Part shown: piece by piece, positions 9,938 to 18,602 of the stretch
Layout: each line of letters starts with the position of its first letter
Numbering within the stretch: position 1 is the stretch's first letter
Assembly: GCA_902781705.1 (NCBI GenBank)
Contig: CACZKE010000030.1
Coordinates: forward strand, 1-34,484
Length of the DNA: 34,484 nucleotides
From: an uncultured Bacteroidia bacterium
GTDB lineage: Bacteria; Bacteroidota; Bacteroidia; Bacteroidales; UBA932
Direction: 5' to 3'
Made by a program: the position numbers and the translations under genes
The notes under the pieces: generated by a model
The model's input: only the letters and a program-made list of their open reading frames with translations
Told to the model about the DNA's origin: nothing
Database searches by the model: none

Positions 9938-12162
9938 GTTATTCCGAGTTTGACGAGAAAGATTACGCGCTGATCCGGCACGACTGGGAAATCTTGTATG
10001 CCTCGGCACGGAAACGCTGTGCCGACGAGCATGAACTGGCAGTCGTGCAGGATGCGTTCGACTTTGCCAATGATGCCCACAAGAATGTCCGGCGCCGCAG
10101 CGGGGAGCCCTATATGCTCCATCCGATCGCGGTCGCCCAGATCGTCGTGGACGATATCGGACTCGGGTACAAGTCCATCGCGGCCGCCTTGATGCACGAC
10201 GTCGTGGAAGACACGGACTATACCGTGGATGACCTCCGCGAGCGTTTCGGCGACAAGATCGCCTCCCTGGTGGACGGCCTTACCAAGATCAAGAATGTCC
10301 TGGATTACGAGGACAAGACCAAATTGGGCTCTCCCCAAAGCATGCAGGCGGAGAATTTCAAGCGCATCCTCCTCACGCTCAACGACGACCCCCGCGTGGT
10401 CCTGATCAAGTTGGCGGACCGCTTGCACAACTGCCGGACCATCGAGTTCATGCCCGAGCACAAGCGGGACAAGATCCTGAGCGAGACGATGTTCGTCTTC
10501 ATCCCCCTCGCCCACCGGCTGGGCCTGTACGGCATCAAGTCCGAATTGGAAAACATCTGGCTCCGCTACAAGGAACCGGAGGCCTATGCCGAGATCGACG
10601 CCAAGATCCGCCGGAACATCGAGGAACGCGGGAAGGAGATGAACGCTTTCGTCGAGCCCATCGAGACCGCCCTCACCAAGGCCGGTTTCAAGTTCGAGAT
10701 CAAGCAGCGGGTCAAGACCCCGTATTCCGCCTGGCACAAGATGCAGGTCAAGCATATCTCCTTCGAACAGGTGTACGACTTGTTCGCCATCCGGATCATC
10801 TTCGACCCGGATCCGAATTCGACCGAGACCGAGCGCGATCAGTGCTACCACGTATTCTCCACGATCACGGGTATTTACCGGTATATGCCGGAGAGGATCC
10901 GCGACTGGGTCCGCCATCCCAAGTCCAACGGCTACGAGGCGCTGCACTGCACTCTCCTGAGCCCGTCGGGCATCTGGGTCGAGGTCCAGATCCGGACCCG
11001 GCGCATGGACGACATCGCCGAAAAGGGTATCGCCGCGCACTGGACATACAAGCAGAACGGTTACATCGGCGACAGCGAGATGGACCTCTGGCTGTCCCGG
11101 ATCAAGGAAATCCTCGTGAATCCGGACGTCAACGCCCTGGAACTGCTGGACATCATCCATAACGACCTGACCAGCACGGAGATCTACGTCTTTACGCCCA
11201 AGGGCGAGCAGCGCTCCATCGAAAAGGGCGCCACGGTGTTGGATTTCGCCTACCTGATCCATACCGAGATCGGCAACAAGGCCATCGCGGCCAAGGTGAA
11301 CCAGCGGCTTGTTTCCCTGAGCCATGTCGTCAAGACCGGCGACCAGGTGGAAATCATCACGGCCGAGGAGGAACATCCCAAGCGGGAATGGCTCCAGTTC
11401 CTGAAGACGCGGAAAGCCCGTTCCCTGGTGATGGACTATTTCAAGAACGAGCGGAAGCAGACCATCGAATTCGGCAAGTCGGTCCTGGAGGACCAGGTCC
11501 AGGCCCTGGGGTACAAGCCCTCCGAAGATCTCCTGCAGCGTATCGAAGCGGCCTATGACGCCCCGGACCGGGAAGAACTCTACTACCGGGTAGGCATGGG
11601 CCAGATCAAGTTGGACAAACTCTCCGACATCCTGAAATCCAAGCAGAAGGTCTCCCTCCTCCGGAAGATTTTCCACCGGGAGGAAAAGACACCGAAAAAG
11701 CAGGAGGAGGTGTATGTCATCGGCGGCAAGGACGACGACGGCCACCAGTTCGTCATCGCCACCTGCTGCAACCCCATACCGGGCGATCCGGTGGTGGGAT
11801 TCAAGTCTCCGGACGGAAAGATCATCGTCCACAAGAAATCCTGCGCCGTCGCCGAGGAAATCGCGGCGACGCACGGCGACTGGGTCGTGGTACCCAAGTG
11901 GCTGGAGGAGCAGGGCTCGAAGTCCTTCCTGGTACGGATTTCGCTGAAAGGCCTGGACCGGGTGGGCCTGCTGAACGAGATTTCCCGGTTCCTTTCTCTG
12001 GTGATGGGCGCCAACATGCGGCGGCTGAACCTGAGCGCCGACGAAGGAATCTTCTCCGGCTACATCGACCTGTACGTGAACAGCAAGGATGTCCTGGAGC
12101 AGATCCTCCGAAAACTCTCCCACATCGACGGCATCGAGTCCGTCTCCCGGAGCGAACTGTAA
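9934..12162 (+). CDS. Rel/SpoT-type (p)ppGpp synthetase/hydrolase
   Basis: 742 residues with the full long-RSH layout. The HD hydrolase domain keeps His63, His88-Asp89, Glu92-Asp93 and ADRLHN (161-166). The synthetase domain has YDLFAIRII (281-289), SNGYEALH and WVEVQIRT with catalytic Glu350. A TGS domain follows from about 416 (IYVFTPKG), then a Cys-Cys zinc-finger-like module (ATCCNPIPGDPVVGF) and a C-terminal ACT domain. With both sites intact it is probably bifunctional, making and degrading the alarmone in the stringent response. In the synthetase loop, KQRVKTPYSAWHKMQ replaces the more usual GRxKSxYS pattern, a modest deviation. It overlaps yihY by 4 nt and is followed 1 nt later by a lipoprotein gene. 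Confidence 0.95.
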   Translation: MSYSEFDEKDYALIRHDWEILYASARKRCADEHELAVVQDAFDFANDAHKNVRRRSGEPYMLHPIAVAQIVVDDIGLGYKSIAAALMHDVVEDTDYTVDDLRERFGDKIASLVDGLTKIKNVLDYEDKTKLGSPQSMQAENFKRILLTLNDDPRVVLIKLADRLHNCRTIEFMPEHKRDKILSETMFVFIPLAHRLGLYGIKSELENIWLRYKEPEAYAEIDAKIRRNIEERGKEMNAFVEPIETALTKAGFKFEIKQRVKTPYSAWHKMQVKHISFEQVYDLFAIRIIFDPDPNSTETERDQCYHVFSTITGIYRYMPERIRDWVRHPKSNGYEALHCTLLSPSGIWVEVQIRTRRMDDIAEKGIAAHWTYKQNGYIGDSEMDLWLSRIKEILVNPDVNALELLDIIHNDLTSTEIYVFTPKGEQRSIEKGATVLDFAYLIHTEIGNKAIAAKVNQRLVSLSHVVKTGDQVEIITAEEEHPKREWLQFLKTRKARSLVMDYFKNERKQTIEFGKSVLEDQVQALGYKPSEDLLQRIEAAYDAPDREELYYRVGMGQIKLDKLSDILKSKQKVSLLRKIFHREEKTPKKQEEVYVIGGKDDDGHQFVIATCCNPIPGDPVVGFKSPDGKIIVHKKSCAVAEEIAATHGDWVVVPKWLEEQGSKSFLVRISLKGLDRVGLLNEISRFLSLVMGANMRRLNLSADEGIFSGYIDLYVNSKDVLEQILRKLSHIDGIESVSRSEL

Positions 12163-12163
12163 A

Positions 12164-13972
12164 ATGCGTATGAACAAGAAGTTGTCAAAATTCCTACCCC
12201 TCATTCCGGCGGCTCTCGTCCTCGGGGCGATGATGTTCCCGTCGGGATGCGCCAATACCACCACGCCGCCCACCGGCGGGCCCAAGGACACCATTCCCCC
12301 GGTGCTCCTGAAGACGGCTCCCCTCCCCGGAACGGTGAACGTGCCTACGCACAAGACGCAGATCAAGTTCACCTTCGACGAATACGTGGTCGTGAAGGAT
12401 CCGAACAATATCTTCCTGTCTCCTCCGTTGGAAAAGAAGCCCAAGTACAAGATGCAGGGAAAGTCCCTTGTCGTTTCCTTCGAATCCGACCTGGACAGCA
12501 ACACGACTTACACGCTGGACATCACCGGCGCGGTGGCCGACAACAACGAAGGGAATTTCTTCGAGGGATTCACCCTGGTTTTCTCCACGGGCGATCAGAT
12601 CGATTCGATGGGCATGACCGGCCTGGTGCAGGACTGCAACACGCTCAAGCCCATCAAGGGCGCTACCGTCCTCCTGTATAAGGACCATGCCGATTCGGCC
12701 GTGTTCCTGCATCGGCCGAACGCGGCGGCGAAAACCGACGAATGGGGTTTCTTCAGTCTTCGGAACATCCAGGACACCGTGTACCGGGTGTATGCGATCC
12801 GGGATGCCAACAACAACAACATCTATGAGCCGGACCAGGAAAGCATCGCCTTCCTGGACGAGCCTTACCGCCCGGTGACCGTCTTCAACGACTCCCTCTA
12901 CGAGTTCAAGAAGTTCAACATGAAGGACACTGCCTTGTGCCTGGCGCGAAAGAACGACGTGGAACTGAACGTGTTCCGGGAGAAGCCCTCCAAGCAGTTC
13001 ATCGTCAAGAAGGAACGGGTGGGCCTCAGGACGGCCTTCCTGACCTTCATGGCACCGGGAGTCAACATCCATTCGATGAAGGTCAAGGGACTTCCTGCCG
13101 AGAAACTCATCTCCCAGATCAATCCGCAGAAGGACAGTCTCGAACTCTGGGTGAACGACCAGCGGAAAATGCCGGACACCCTTTTCCTGGACATCAACTA
13201 TGACAAGACCGATACCCTGGGTGAACTTGTGCCCACGGACGAGACGGTGAAACTGGCCCTCAGCAAGGAGATGCGGGCCGAACTCCAGAAGAGTTCCCAG
13301 CGGAATGTCAAGCACGAGGACACGATCGCCGTGTTCAAAAGCGTAGCCGATCCGACGACCATCGAGCAGTACGGTTTCCGCCTGGAGTTCAAGTACCCGC
13401 TCATCCAGGAGGCCTGGGATTCCCTGACCTTCTGGTCCGTGAATCCGCGCCAACAGGAGAAGAAGGAAAAATTCAAGGTCAGCCGGGATCCGGACAACCT
13501 CCGTCTCTATACGGTCATGCCCACGGAAAAACTCATGCAGGGATTCGACTACCACCTGAAGATCCCCTACCGGAAATTCCGGGACGTGAACGGCTACTAC
13601 AACGACAGTACGGAACTCAAGGTCACCCTGCCGAACGACGAGAAACTGAGTTCCATATCGATGGAACTCTCCCATGTGGGGAAGAACCGCTACATCGTCG
13701 ACCTGCTGACGGAAAAGCGCGACAAGGTGATCCGGAGTTTCATCGTGGAATCCGACCAGACGGTCCTCTTCCCTTATGTGAAGGCCGGCAAGTACTGCGT
13801 CCGCATCACCGAAGACCGCAATTCCAACGGCCTGGTGGACACCGGTAATGTCCTGGAACACAGGCAGCCGGAGAAGGTGCGTTTCTTCAAGATCAAGGAT
13901 CAGTTCCTGATCGATATTCCCGAACGGACGGAGTACGTCCAGCAAATCGATTTGGAGGAACTGTTCCGATGA
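12164..13972 (+). CDS. Ig-like (SbsA/Big_5-type) domain lipoprotein
   Basis: 602 residues from ATG 12164; ATG 12170 is also possible. The signal peptide ends in a lipobox (FPSGC, Cys29), so it is exported and lipidated. An Ig-like domain of the Big_5 type follows: DTIPPVLLKTAPLPG at the front, then the FTFDEYVVVKD and SNTTYTLDITGAVADNNEG motifs. A second, carboxypeptidase-regulatory-like fold with AIRDANNNNIYEPDQES and a later DRNSNGLVDTGN segment suggests Ca2+-binding Asp/Asn loops. The rest is beta-rich without a catalytic motif. Such proteins are common in Bacteroidota near rel and ispG, but their role is unknown; an envelope structural or assembly role is a guess. It overlaps the next gene by 4 nt. 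Confidence 0.75.
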   Translation: MRMNKKLSKFLPLIPAALVLGAMMFPSGCANTTTPPTGGPKDTIPPVLLKTAPLPGTVNVPTHKTQIKFTFDEYVVVKDPNNIFLSPPLEKKPKYKMQGKSLVVSFESDLDSNTTYTLDITGAVADNNEGNFFEGFTLVFSTGDQIDSMGMTGLVQDCNTLKPIKGATVLLYKDHADSAVFLHRPNAAAKTDEWGFFSLRNIQDTVYRVYAIRDANNNNIYEPDQESIAFLDEPYRPVTVFNDSLYEFKKFNMKDTALCLARKNDVELNVFREKPSKQFIVKKERVGLRTAFLTFMAPGVNIHSMKVKGLPAEKLISQINPQKDSLELWVNDQRKMPDTLFLDINYDKTDTLGELVPTDETVKLALSKEMRAELQKSSQRNVKHEDTIAVFKSVADPTTIEQYGFRLEFKYPLIQEAWDSLTFWSVNPRQQEKKEKFKVSRDPDNLRLYTVMPTEKLMQGFDYHLKIPYRKFRDVNGYYNDSTELKVTLPNDEKLSSISMELSHVGKNRYIVDLLTEKRDKVIRSFIVESDQTVLFPYVKAGKYCVRITEDRNSNGLVDTGNVLEHRQPEKVRFFKIKDQFLIDIPERTEYVQQIDLEELFR

Positions 13973-14862
13973 GAAAGACGGCGACCATCCTCCTGGCCCT
14001 TTGCCTCGGCATCCTCTCCGCCGGCGCGCAGGACCAGACGAAGAAAAAATCATCCATCGACCTGGAGAAGGAATTCTTCCAACTTCCGGACTCCGTCACG
14101 AACGAGTATCTGGACGCGACGGCCATCCCCAAGGCCTCCCGGATCAACGATTACTGGATTGTCGGTGTCCATGGCGGCGTATCCGTGGAACACGGTTTCT
14201 TCAATCCGCCCCGGCAGGTGAGTTTTTATGTGAACAAGCCGGTGTACGGATTCTCAGTCACCCGGTATGCCACCATGATGAATACTTTCCCGATCGTGGG
14301 TATGGAATTCGGATTCCAGCACAACTACGAAGGATACAATTTCAAGGAATTCAAATCGGAGGGACATGTATACCGCCAGACCATCGACGGTGCTTACGAG
14401 GCCTATATGGAAGTCCCGGAAGTGTTCCTCCTGACGCATGCGCACCTGGACATGGGTTCGTTCGCGAAGATCCTGATCAAGGCCGGCATGTACGGTGGGT
14501 ACCGGACGAACATCACCCGTATCGGCCCCTATGTCGTGGAAGGAACCGAACATAGTTTCCTGGACACGGATTACCGATGGACTTACGGTGTGCAAGGCGG
14601 CCTCGGACTGGGTTTCATGGTCGATCCCTTCGAAATCCATCTCGGTGTCCAGATCAAATGGGGCTGGTCTTCCTTCTACCATCCCGATGTGGCTAGTCCC
14701 TATTATTACCGTTTCGCGTATCCGTTGGACGGAGCGGTCACGCTGGGCCTGTACTACCAGTTGACGCCCCGCCGGGGGCATACCCGGGCGCAACTCCGCA
14801 AGATGGCCCGCCAGATGGTGGCGGAAGAAAGAGAAGCACAACAGCAGCAACAGCAAAAATGA
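13969..14862 (+). CDS. Outer-membrane beta-barrel protein of unknown function
   Basis: 297 residues. A cleavable signal peptide ends at SAGA-Q. The body alternates polar and hydrophobic residues with many Gly, Tyr and aromatic pairs (for example the stretches VGMEFGFQHNYEGYNF and GLGLGFMVDPFEIHLGVQI), as expected for a small outer-membrane barrel. It ends in a Lys/Gln-rich tail with a short run of Gln codons instead of a terminal Phe. No enzyme motif was seen. It sits between the lipoprotein and ispG genes, overlapping each by 4 nt, so the lipoprotein and this protein may act together in the outer membrane. That is inference from position only. Confidence 0.65.
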   Translation: MRKTATILLALCLGILSAGAQDQTKKKSSIDLEKEFFQLPDSVTNEYLDATAIPKASRINDYWIVGVHGGVSVEHGFFNPPRQVSFYVNKPVYGFSVTRYATMMNTFPIVGMEFGFQHNYEGYNFKEFKSEGHVYRQTIDGAYEAYMEVPEVFLLTHAHLDMGSFAKILIKAGMYGGYRTNITRIGPYVVEGTEHSFLDTDYRWTYGVQGGLGLGFMVDPFEIHLGVQIKWGWSSFYHPDVASPYYYRFAYPLDGAVTLGLYYQLTPRRGHTRAQLRKMARQMVAEEREAQQQQQQK

Positions 14863-16148
14863 TGGAAACCCGTATCGTCAAGGTCGGTGACGTCCTCATC
14901 GGCGGAAACAACCCCATCGTCGTACAGACGATGTGCAACACCCATACGTATGATGTCGAAGCGACGGTGGCCCAGTGCCTGCGCCTGGCGGCGGCCGGTT
15001 CGCAACTCATCCGGATCACCGTGCCCGGCCTGCAGGACGTTCCGCATATACGGGAAATCAAAACGCGTCTGAGGGCCGCCGGATGCCATGTCCCGCTGGT
15101 CGCCGACATCCACTTCTCTTCGGAGACTGCCATCGCCGTCGCCTCCGTCGTGGAAAAGGTCCGGATCAATCCGGGCAACTTCCACAAGGACCACGGGGAG
15201 GCACGGCGCCAGTTCGCCCGTTTCCTGGAAGAATGCAAGCGGTGCAGGACGGCCATCCGTATTGGCCTGAACCACGGTTCTCTGGGTTCCTATATCGTCG
15301 AACGATACGGGAATACGCCCCGGGCGATGGCCCTGGCCGCCATGGAATGGATCGACATGTGCATCGAAGCGGAATTCTATGAGGTGGTCGTGTCCCTCAA
15401 GGCCAGCAATACGGTCGTGATGATCGAGGCCTACCGGGAACTTGCCCGGATGATGCAGGAGCGCGGTGTCGTCTTCCCGCTCCATGTGGGAGTTACGGAA
15501 GCCGGCAACGGAGATTCCGGCCGCATCAAGTCCTGCGTCGCCATCTCCACCCTCCTTTCCGAGGGCATCGGCAATACGGTCCGGGTGTCCCTGACCGAGG
15601 ATCCGGAGAACGAACTGCCGGTGGCGCGGTATCTTTCCGAGCGGTATTCCTGCGGAGGAACAGATTCCTTCGCTCCGCTCGGAATGACAAAGGAGTATTC
15701 CGGAATGACAGAGCGGGAGCGGATCATCCTCAAGGCCGCCTGCGACTACGGGAAGCCGCTGCTGGACCGGGAGATCGACACGGTTTCGTTCCCGGAACTG
15801 GATCCGGAATTCGCGGCTTATCTGACGGACGAACTCCTGCAGGCCTGCCGGCGGAGATTCTACCGTCCCGAGTATATCGCCTGTCCCGGCTGCGGACGGA
15901 CGATGTACAACCTCCAGGAGGCCTTCGAGGCCGTGAAGGCCCGGACCGGTCACCTGAAGGACGTGGTCATTGCCGTGATGGGCTGTATCGTAAACGGCCC
16001 CGGCGAGATGGCCGATGCGGACTACGGCTATGTGGGCGAAGGCGGCGGAAAGGTGACCATCTACCGCGGAAAGACTCCGGTACTCCGGCATATCCCCGAT
16101 GCCGAAGCCGTGGACAAACTGGTTGAACTTATCGAATCGGAACGATGA
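14859..16148 (+). CDS. ispG: 4-hydroxy-3-methylbut-2-enyl diphosphate synthase (IspG/GcpE), shortened long-form
   Basis: 429 residues. The N-terminal TIM-barrel has VKVGDVLIGG and VADIHFSS. RIGLNHGSLGSYIVERYG and SLKASNTVVMI are typical of the long (plant/Chlamydia/Bacteroidota) lineage. The C-terminal Fe-S domain has CPGC (Cys342, Cys345), Cys376 in GCIVNGPGE and catalytic Glu383. The enzyme makes HMBPP from MEcPP in the non-mevalonate isoprenoid pathway. Long-lineage proteins usually carry a large extra domain between the two parts and exceed 600 residues; here only about 80 residues remain, about 21 of them encoded by a palindromic repeat (see 15662-15710). Catalytic residues are intact, so function is likely kept. 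ATGA overlaps join it to both neighbours. Confidence 0.92.
   Translation: MMETRIVKVGDVLIGGNNPIVVQTMCNTHTYDVEATVAQCLRLAAAGSQLIRITVPGLQDVPHIREIKTRLRAAGCHVPLVADIHFSSETAIAVASVVEKVRINPGNFHKDHGEARRQFARFLEECKRCRTAIRIGLNHGSLGSYIVERYGNTPRAMALAAMEWIDMCIEAEFYEVVVSLKASNTVVMIEAYRELARMMQERGVVFPLHVGVTEAGNGDSGRIKSCVAISTLLSEGIGNTVRVSLTEDPENELPVARYLSERYSCGGTDSFAPLGMTKEYSGMTERERIILKAACDYGKPLLDREIDTVSFPELDPEFAAYLTDELLQACRRRFYRPEYIACPGCGRTMYNLQEAFEAVKARTGHLKDVVIAVMGCIVNGPGEMADADYGYVGEGGGKVTIYRGKTPVLRHIPDAEAVDKLVELIESER
15662..15710. repeat. Dispersed-type palindromic repeat inserted in frame in ispG
   Basis: The stretch 15662-15689 reads on the minus strand TGTCATTCCGAGCGGAGCGA and onward to GAATCT. That form is familiar as an abundant intergenic palindromic repeat in many bacteria. 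The 10-mer CGGAATGACA occurs twice (15680-15689 and 15701-15710), and a perfect ATTCCGGAAT palindrome lies at 15697-15706. Translated with ispG it gives the TDSFAPLGMT and YSGMTE segments, unlike any IspG core. It falls between the barrel and the Fe-S domain, where an insertion is tolerated. Confidence 0.6.
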
Positions 16149-17074
16149 AACGGACTTTACTCACCTTTGCGCTGCTTCTCTGCGGCGCGCTCCTGTGCAG
16201 CGCACAGAAAACCACTTACAAGGTCGCTCAGCGGGACACTTGCGACCTTTTCATGGACGTATATGACCCGGTCGTCATCCCCGGCGACACCCTGCAGCGT
16301 CCCACGATCCTCTTCGTCTTCGGCGGCGGCTTCATCACCGGCCGACGCGACGACCCGTATGTACTCCCCTGGTTCAAACTCCTGAATGAGAATGGTTACC
16401 GGGTGGTGTCCGTGGACTACAGGCTGGGGCTCAAGGGCGTGGAAATGAAGTTCGACCTGGGCCATCTGATCCAGAGCGCCCGATACACGAAAAAGGCCGT
16501 CGACATGGGCGTAGAGGATGTTTTCGCTTCCGTCCGATACCTTTGCGACCATGCCGGGGAACTGGGCGTGGATCCGTCCAACATCGTCATTGCCGGCAGT
16601 TCGGCCGGCGCGATGATTTCCCTCTCCTGCGAACTGGAAGCCTGCAACCGCACGGTCCGGGCGGAAATCCTGCCGGAAGGGTTCCACTTTGCCGGTGTGA
16701 TGTCCTTCGCCGGTGCGATCATGTCCGATTCCGGCAAACCGCAATACGCCCGTACGCCTTGTCCGCAACTGCTAATCCATGGCACGAAGGACGGGGCTGT
16801 CATGTACGACAAGATGGGCTTCGGCCGCTGGGGCATGTTCGGCAGCAGTTACCTGGTGGAAAAGGTCCTGCAGCCGGCCGGCTACGAGTACCAGATCTAC
16901 CGGTATGTAGGCCATACGCACGATATGGCGGCCAATATGATGGCCAACTGGCCGGAAGAGAAGCGTTTCCTGGAAGTGTCGGTCATGGGTGGGAAACGTC
17001 TGGTGATGGACTGCACGCTGGAAGACCCGATGATGCCTGCCTGGCAGTCGGTTTCGCTGGACGATATCTATTGA
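16145..17074 (+). CDS. Secreted alpha/beta-hydrolase, carboxylesterase-like
   Basis: 309 residues. The signal peptide ends at LLCSA-Q, so the protein is exported to the periplasm or beyond. The oxyanion-type VFGGGF motif is followed by DYRLGLKG, and the nucleophile elbow is GSSAG (Gly151 to Gly155, Ser153). The acid is probably the Asp in LIHGTKDGAV and the base the His in GHTHDMAA, completing a catalytic triad. It resembles the esterase/lipase type B group (BD-FAE and related sugar-ester or drug esterases), but the substrate cannot be told. It overlaps ispG by 4 nt and is the last gene of the run. Its end is only 3 nt from the convergent psd. Confidence 0.78.
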   Translation: MKRTLLTFALLLCGALLCSAQKTTYKVAQRDTCDLFMDVYDPVVIPGDTLQRPTILFVFGGGFITGRRDDPYVLPWFKLLNENGYRVVSVDYRLGLKGVEMKFDLGHLIQSARYTKKAVDMGVEDVFASVRYLCDHAGELGVDPSNIVIAGSSAGAMISLSCELEACNRTVRAEILPEGFHFAGVMSFAGAIMSDSGKPQYARTPCPQLLIHGTKDGAVMYDKMGFGRWGMFGSSYLVEKVLQPAGYEYQIYRYVGHTHDMAANMMANWPEEKRFLEVSVMGGKRLVMDCTLEDPMMPAWQSVSLDDIY

Positions 17075-17077
17075 TCC

Positions 17078-17764
17078 TTATTTCTCCGGAAGGACCGCAA
17101 TCACGGACTCCACGGCCTTGAGTTTGTCGCCGACTTTCACCCGGATGTCGGCGTCAAGCGGCAGGAACATGTCGATGCGGGACCCGAACTTGATGACACC
17201 GCACTGGTCGCCGCGGTTTTCCATGTTGCCCGGCTTGGAGTAGCAGACGATCCGCCGGGCGAACGTTCCGGCGATCTGCTTGAAGAATACCTCGCCATAT
17301 GCGTTCTGCAGGCAACTGGAGGAATGTTCGTTCAGTTCCGAGGACTTGGGATGGAAGGCGAGCAGGTACTTGCCGGGATGATACTGGTAATAGGTGACCT
17401 TTCCGTTGACGGGCCAGAAATTGCAGTGTACGTCGAAAAAGTCCATGTACACGGACACCTGGATACAATTCCGCTTCAGGTATTCCTTCTCGAAGGCTTT
17501 TTCCACGATGACCACCTTGCCGTCGGCGACAGAGGTGACGAGCCGGTCGTTCTCATAGTCCGGCGCAGTCCGCTCCGGCACCCGGAAGAACCAGGTGATG
17601 AACACCATGAAGACCACGAAGATGGCCGACAGCGGAATGGAAATCCACGGATTGTGGATGAAATGCGCAGTCAGCCAGATAAGGACAGCGCAGATGCACC
17701 ACGATATCAGGATGGTTTCATAGGAATCCTTGTCGATCCGAATGCTCTGGAAAAACCGTTTCAT
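17078..17764 (-). CDS. psd: Phosphatidylserine decarboxylase
   Basis: 228 residues, the short form of the enzyme. Two N-terminal membrane helices (about 17-35 and 41-60) anchor it. The motif VYMDFFDVHCNFWPVNG is characteristic, and the self-cleavage site FGSR places the break between Gly194 and Ser195, which becomes the pyruvoyl cofactor. It turns phosphatidylserine into phosphatidylethanolamine. It lies 10 nt after cdsA, the gene for the earlier CDP-diacylglycerol step, in the rsfS-ftsH-cdsA-psd operon; the phosphatidylserine synthase gene is not in this window. Confidence 0.93.
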   Translation of the reverse strand: MKRFFQSIRIDKDSYETILISWCICAVLIWLTAHFIHNPWISIPLSAIFVVFMVFITWFFRVPERTAPDYENDRLVTSVADGKVVIVEKAFEKEYLKRNCIQVSVYMDFFDVHCNFWPVNGKVTYYQYHPGKYLLAFHPKSSELNEHSSSCLQNAYGEVFFKQIAGTFARRIVCYSKPGNMENRGDQCGVIKFGSRIDMFLPLDADIRVKVGDKLKAVESVIAVLPEK

Positions 17765-17774
17765 ACTTGGGGAA

Positions 17775-18602
17775 TTAGAATAAACCGGTGATTGTCAAAT
17801 AAATGATGCCCATAGGAATGGCAAACAGGGCACTGTCGAAGCGGTCCAGCATCCCGCCGTGCCCGGGCATGATGCTGCCGGAATCCTTCACGCCGCACAC
17901 CCGCTTCCACTGGGATTCGAACAGGTCGCCGAATACCCCGGCGACATGCATCAGCAGGGCCATGACGAGGACATGGACCATCGGGAACTGCAGGAATCCG
18001 GTCCATACCAGGATGGCTCCCGCGAGGACGGCGAACAGAAGGCCGCCCCAGTAGCCGGCCCAGGATTTGTTCGGGGAGATGGCCGGTGCAAGTTTGCCCG
18101 TGTATTTGCCCAGGAGCATGCCCACGCAATAGGCACCCACATCCGAAGCCCAGATGACGATCAGGAAGGCGAGCATCAGGCGCCCGCTGAAGTTCCCCTC
18201 ACCGTCCAGCACGACATAGCGTGAAAGGATCAGCGGGAGCGCAATGTACAGGATACCCGTAAACAGGAAAGCCACTTGCTTGAAATCCGCCTTGTCCTTG
18301 ATGAAAAGCGAAGCGCTCATCAGGCCGGGGACGAACAGGAGGGTTGCCGGGACGGCCGGCGACAGGACCGGGAACAGGGCGGAGAAGAAAACCAGCCCGA
18401 AGGCAATGCAACTCAAGATGATGGCCGCGAGTTGCAGGCCCCGGAACTTCTCCCCCATCGTCATGCGGTAGAATTCGTACAGCATCGTGGCCGTCAGGAA
18501 CAGCATCAGGGCGGCGAACAGGAACTTGCTCACCAGCAGCGAACTGATGACGATGACGAGGAAACAGATGCCGGACAAAGTCCGTACGACGGTATTATTC
18601 AT
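17775..18602 (-). CDS. cdsA: Phosphatidate cytidylyltransferase (CDP-diacylglycerol synthase)
   Basis: 275 residues with about eight membrane helices. The family signature is complete near the C-terminus: KDSGSIMPGHGGMLDRFDS, with the metal-binding Asp residues. It makes CDP-diacylglycerol from phosphatidic acid and CTP in the inner membrane, the entry point for phosphatidylserine and cardiolipin. The start overlaps the end of ftsH by 8 nt, and psd follows after 10 nt. The grouping with psd indicates a phospholipid biosynthesis unit. Confidence 0.95.
   Translation of the reverse strand: MNNTVVRTLSGICFLVIVISSLLVSKFLFAALMLFLTATMLYEFYRMTMGEKFRGLQLAAIILSCIAFGLVFFSALFPVLSPAVPATLLFVPGLMSASLFIKDKADFKQVAFLFTGILYIALPLILSRYVVLDGEGNFSGRLMLAFLIVIWASDVGAYCVGMLLGKYTGKLAPAISPNKSWAGYWGGLLFAVLAGAILVWTGFLQFPMVHVLVMALLMHVAGVFGDLFESQWKRVCGVKDSGSIMPGHGGMLDRFDSALFAIPMGIIYLTITGLF

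Noticed and set aside
9910-12504. 864-codon minus-strand frame antisense to rel and the lipoprotein gene
   Set aside because: It is a shadow of a well-supported rel frame, with no signal, domain or promoter of its own.
14835-14859. CAG/CAA codon run at the end of the outer-membrane protein gene as a microsatellite
   Set aside because: The run is short with mixed codons, compatible with an ordinary Gln-rich tail; slippage is possible but not shown.
14754-16091. Minus-strand frame across ispG containing a CHSERSEG-like peptide
   Set aside because: That peptide is the familiar spurious translation of the palindromic repeat, not a gene. It was useful only as a clue to the repeat at 15662-15710.
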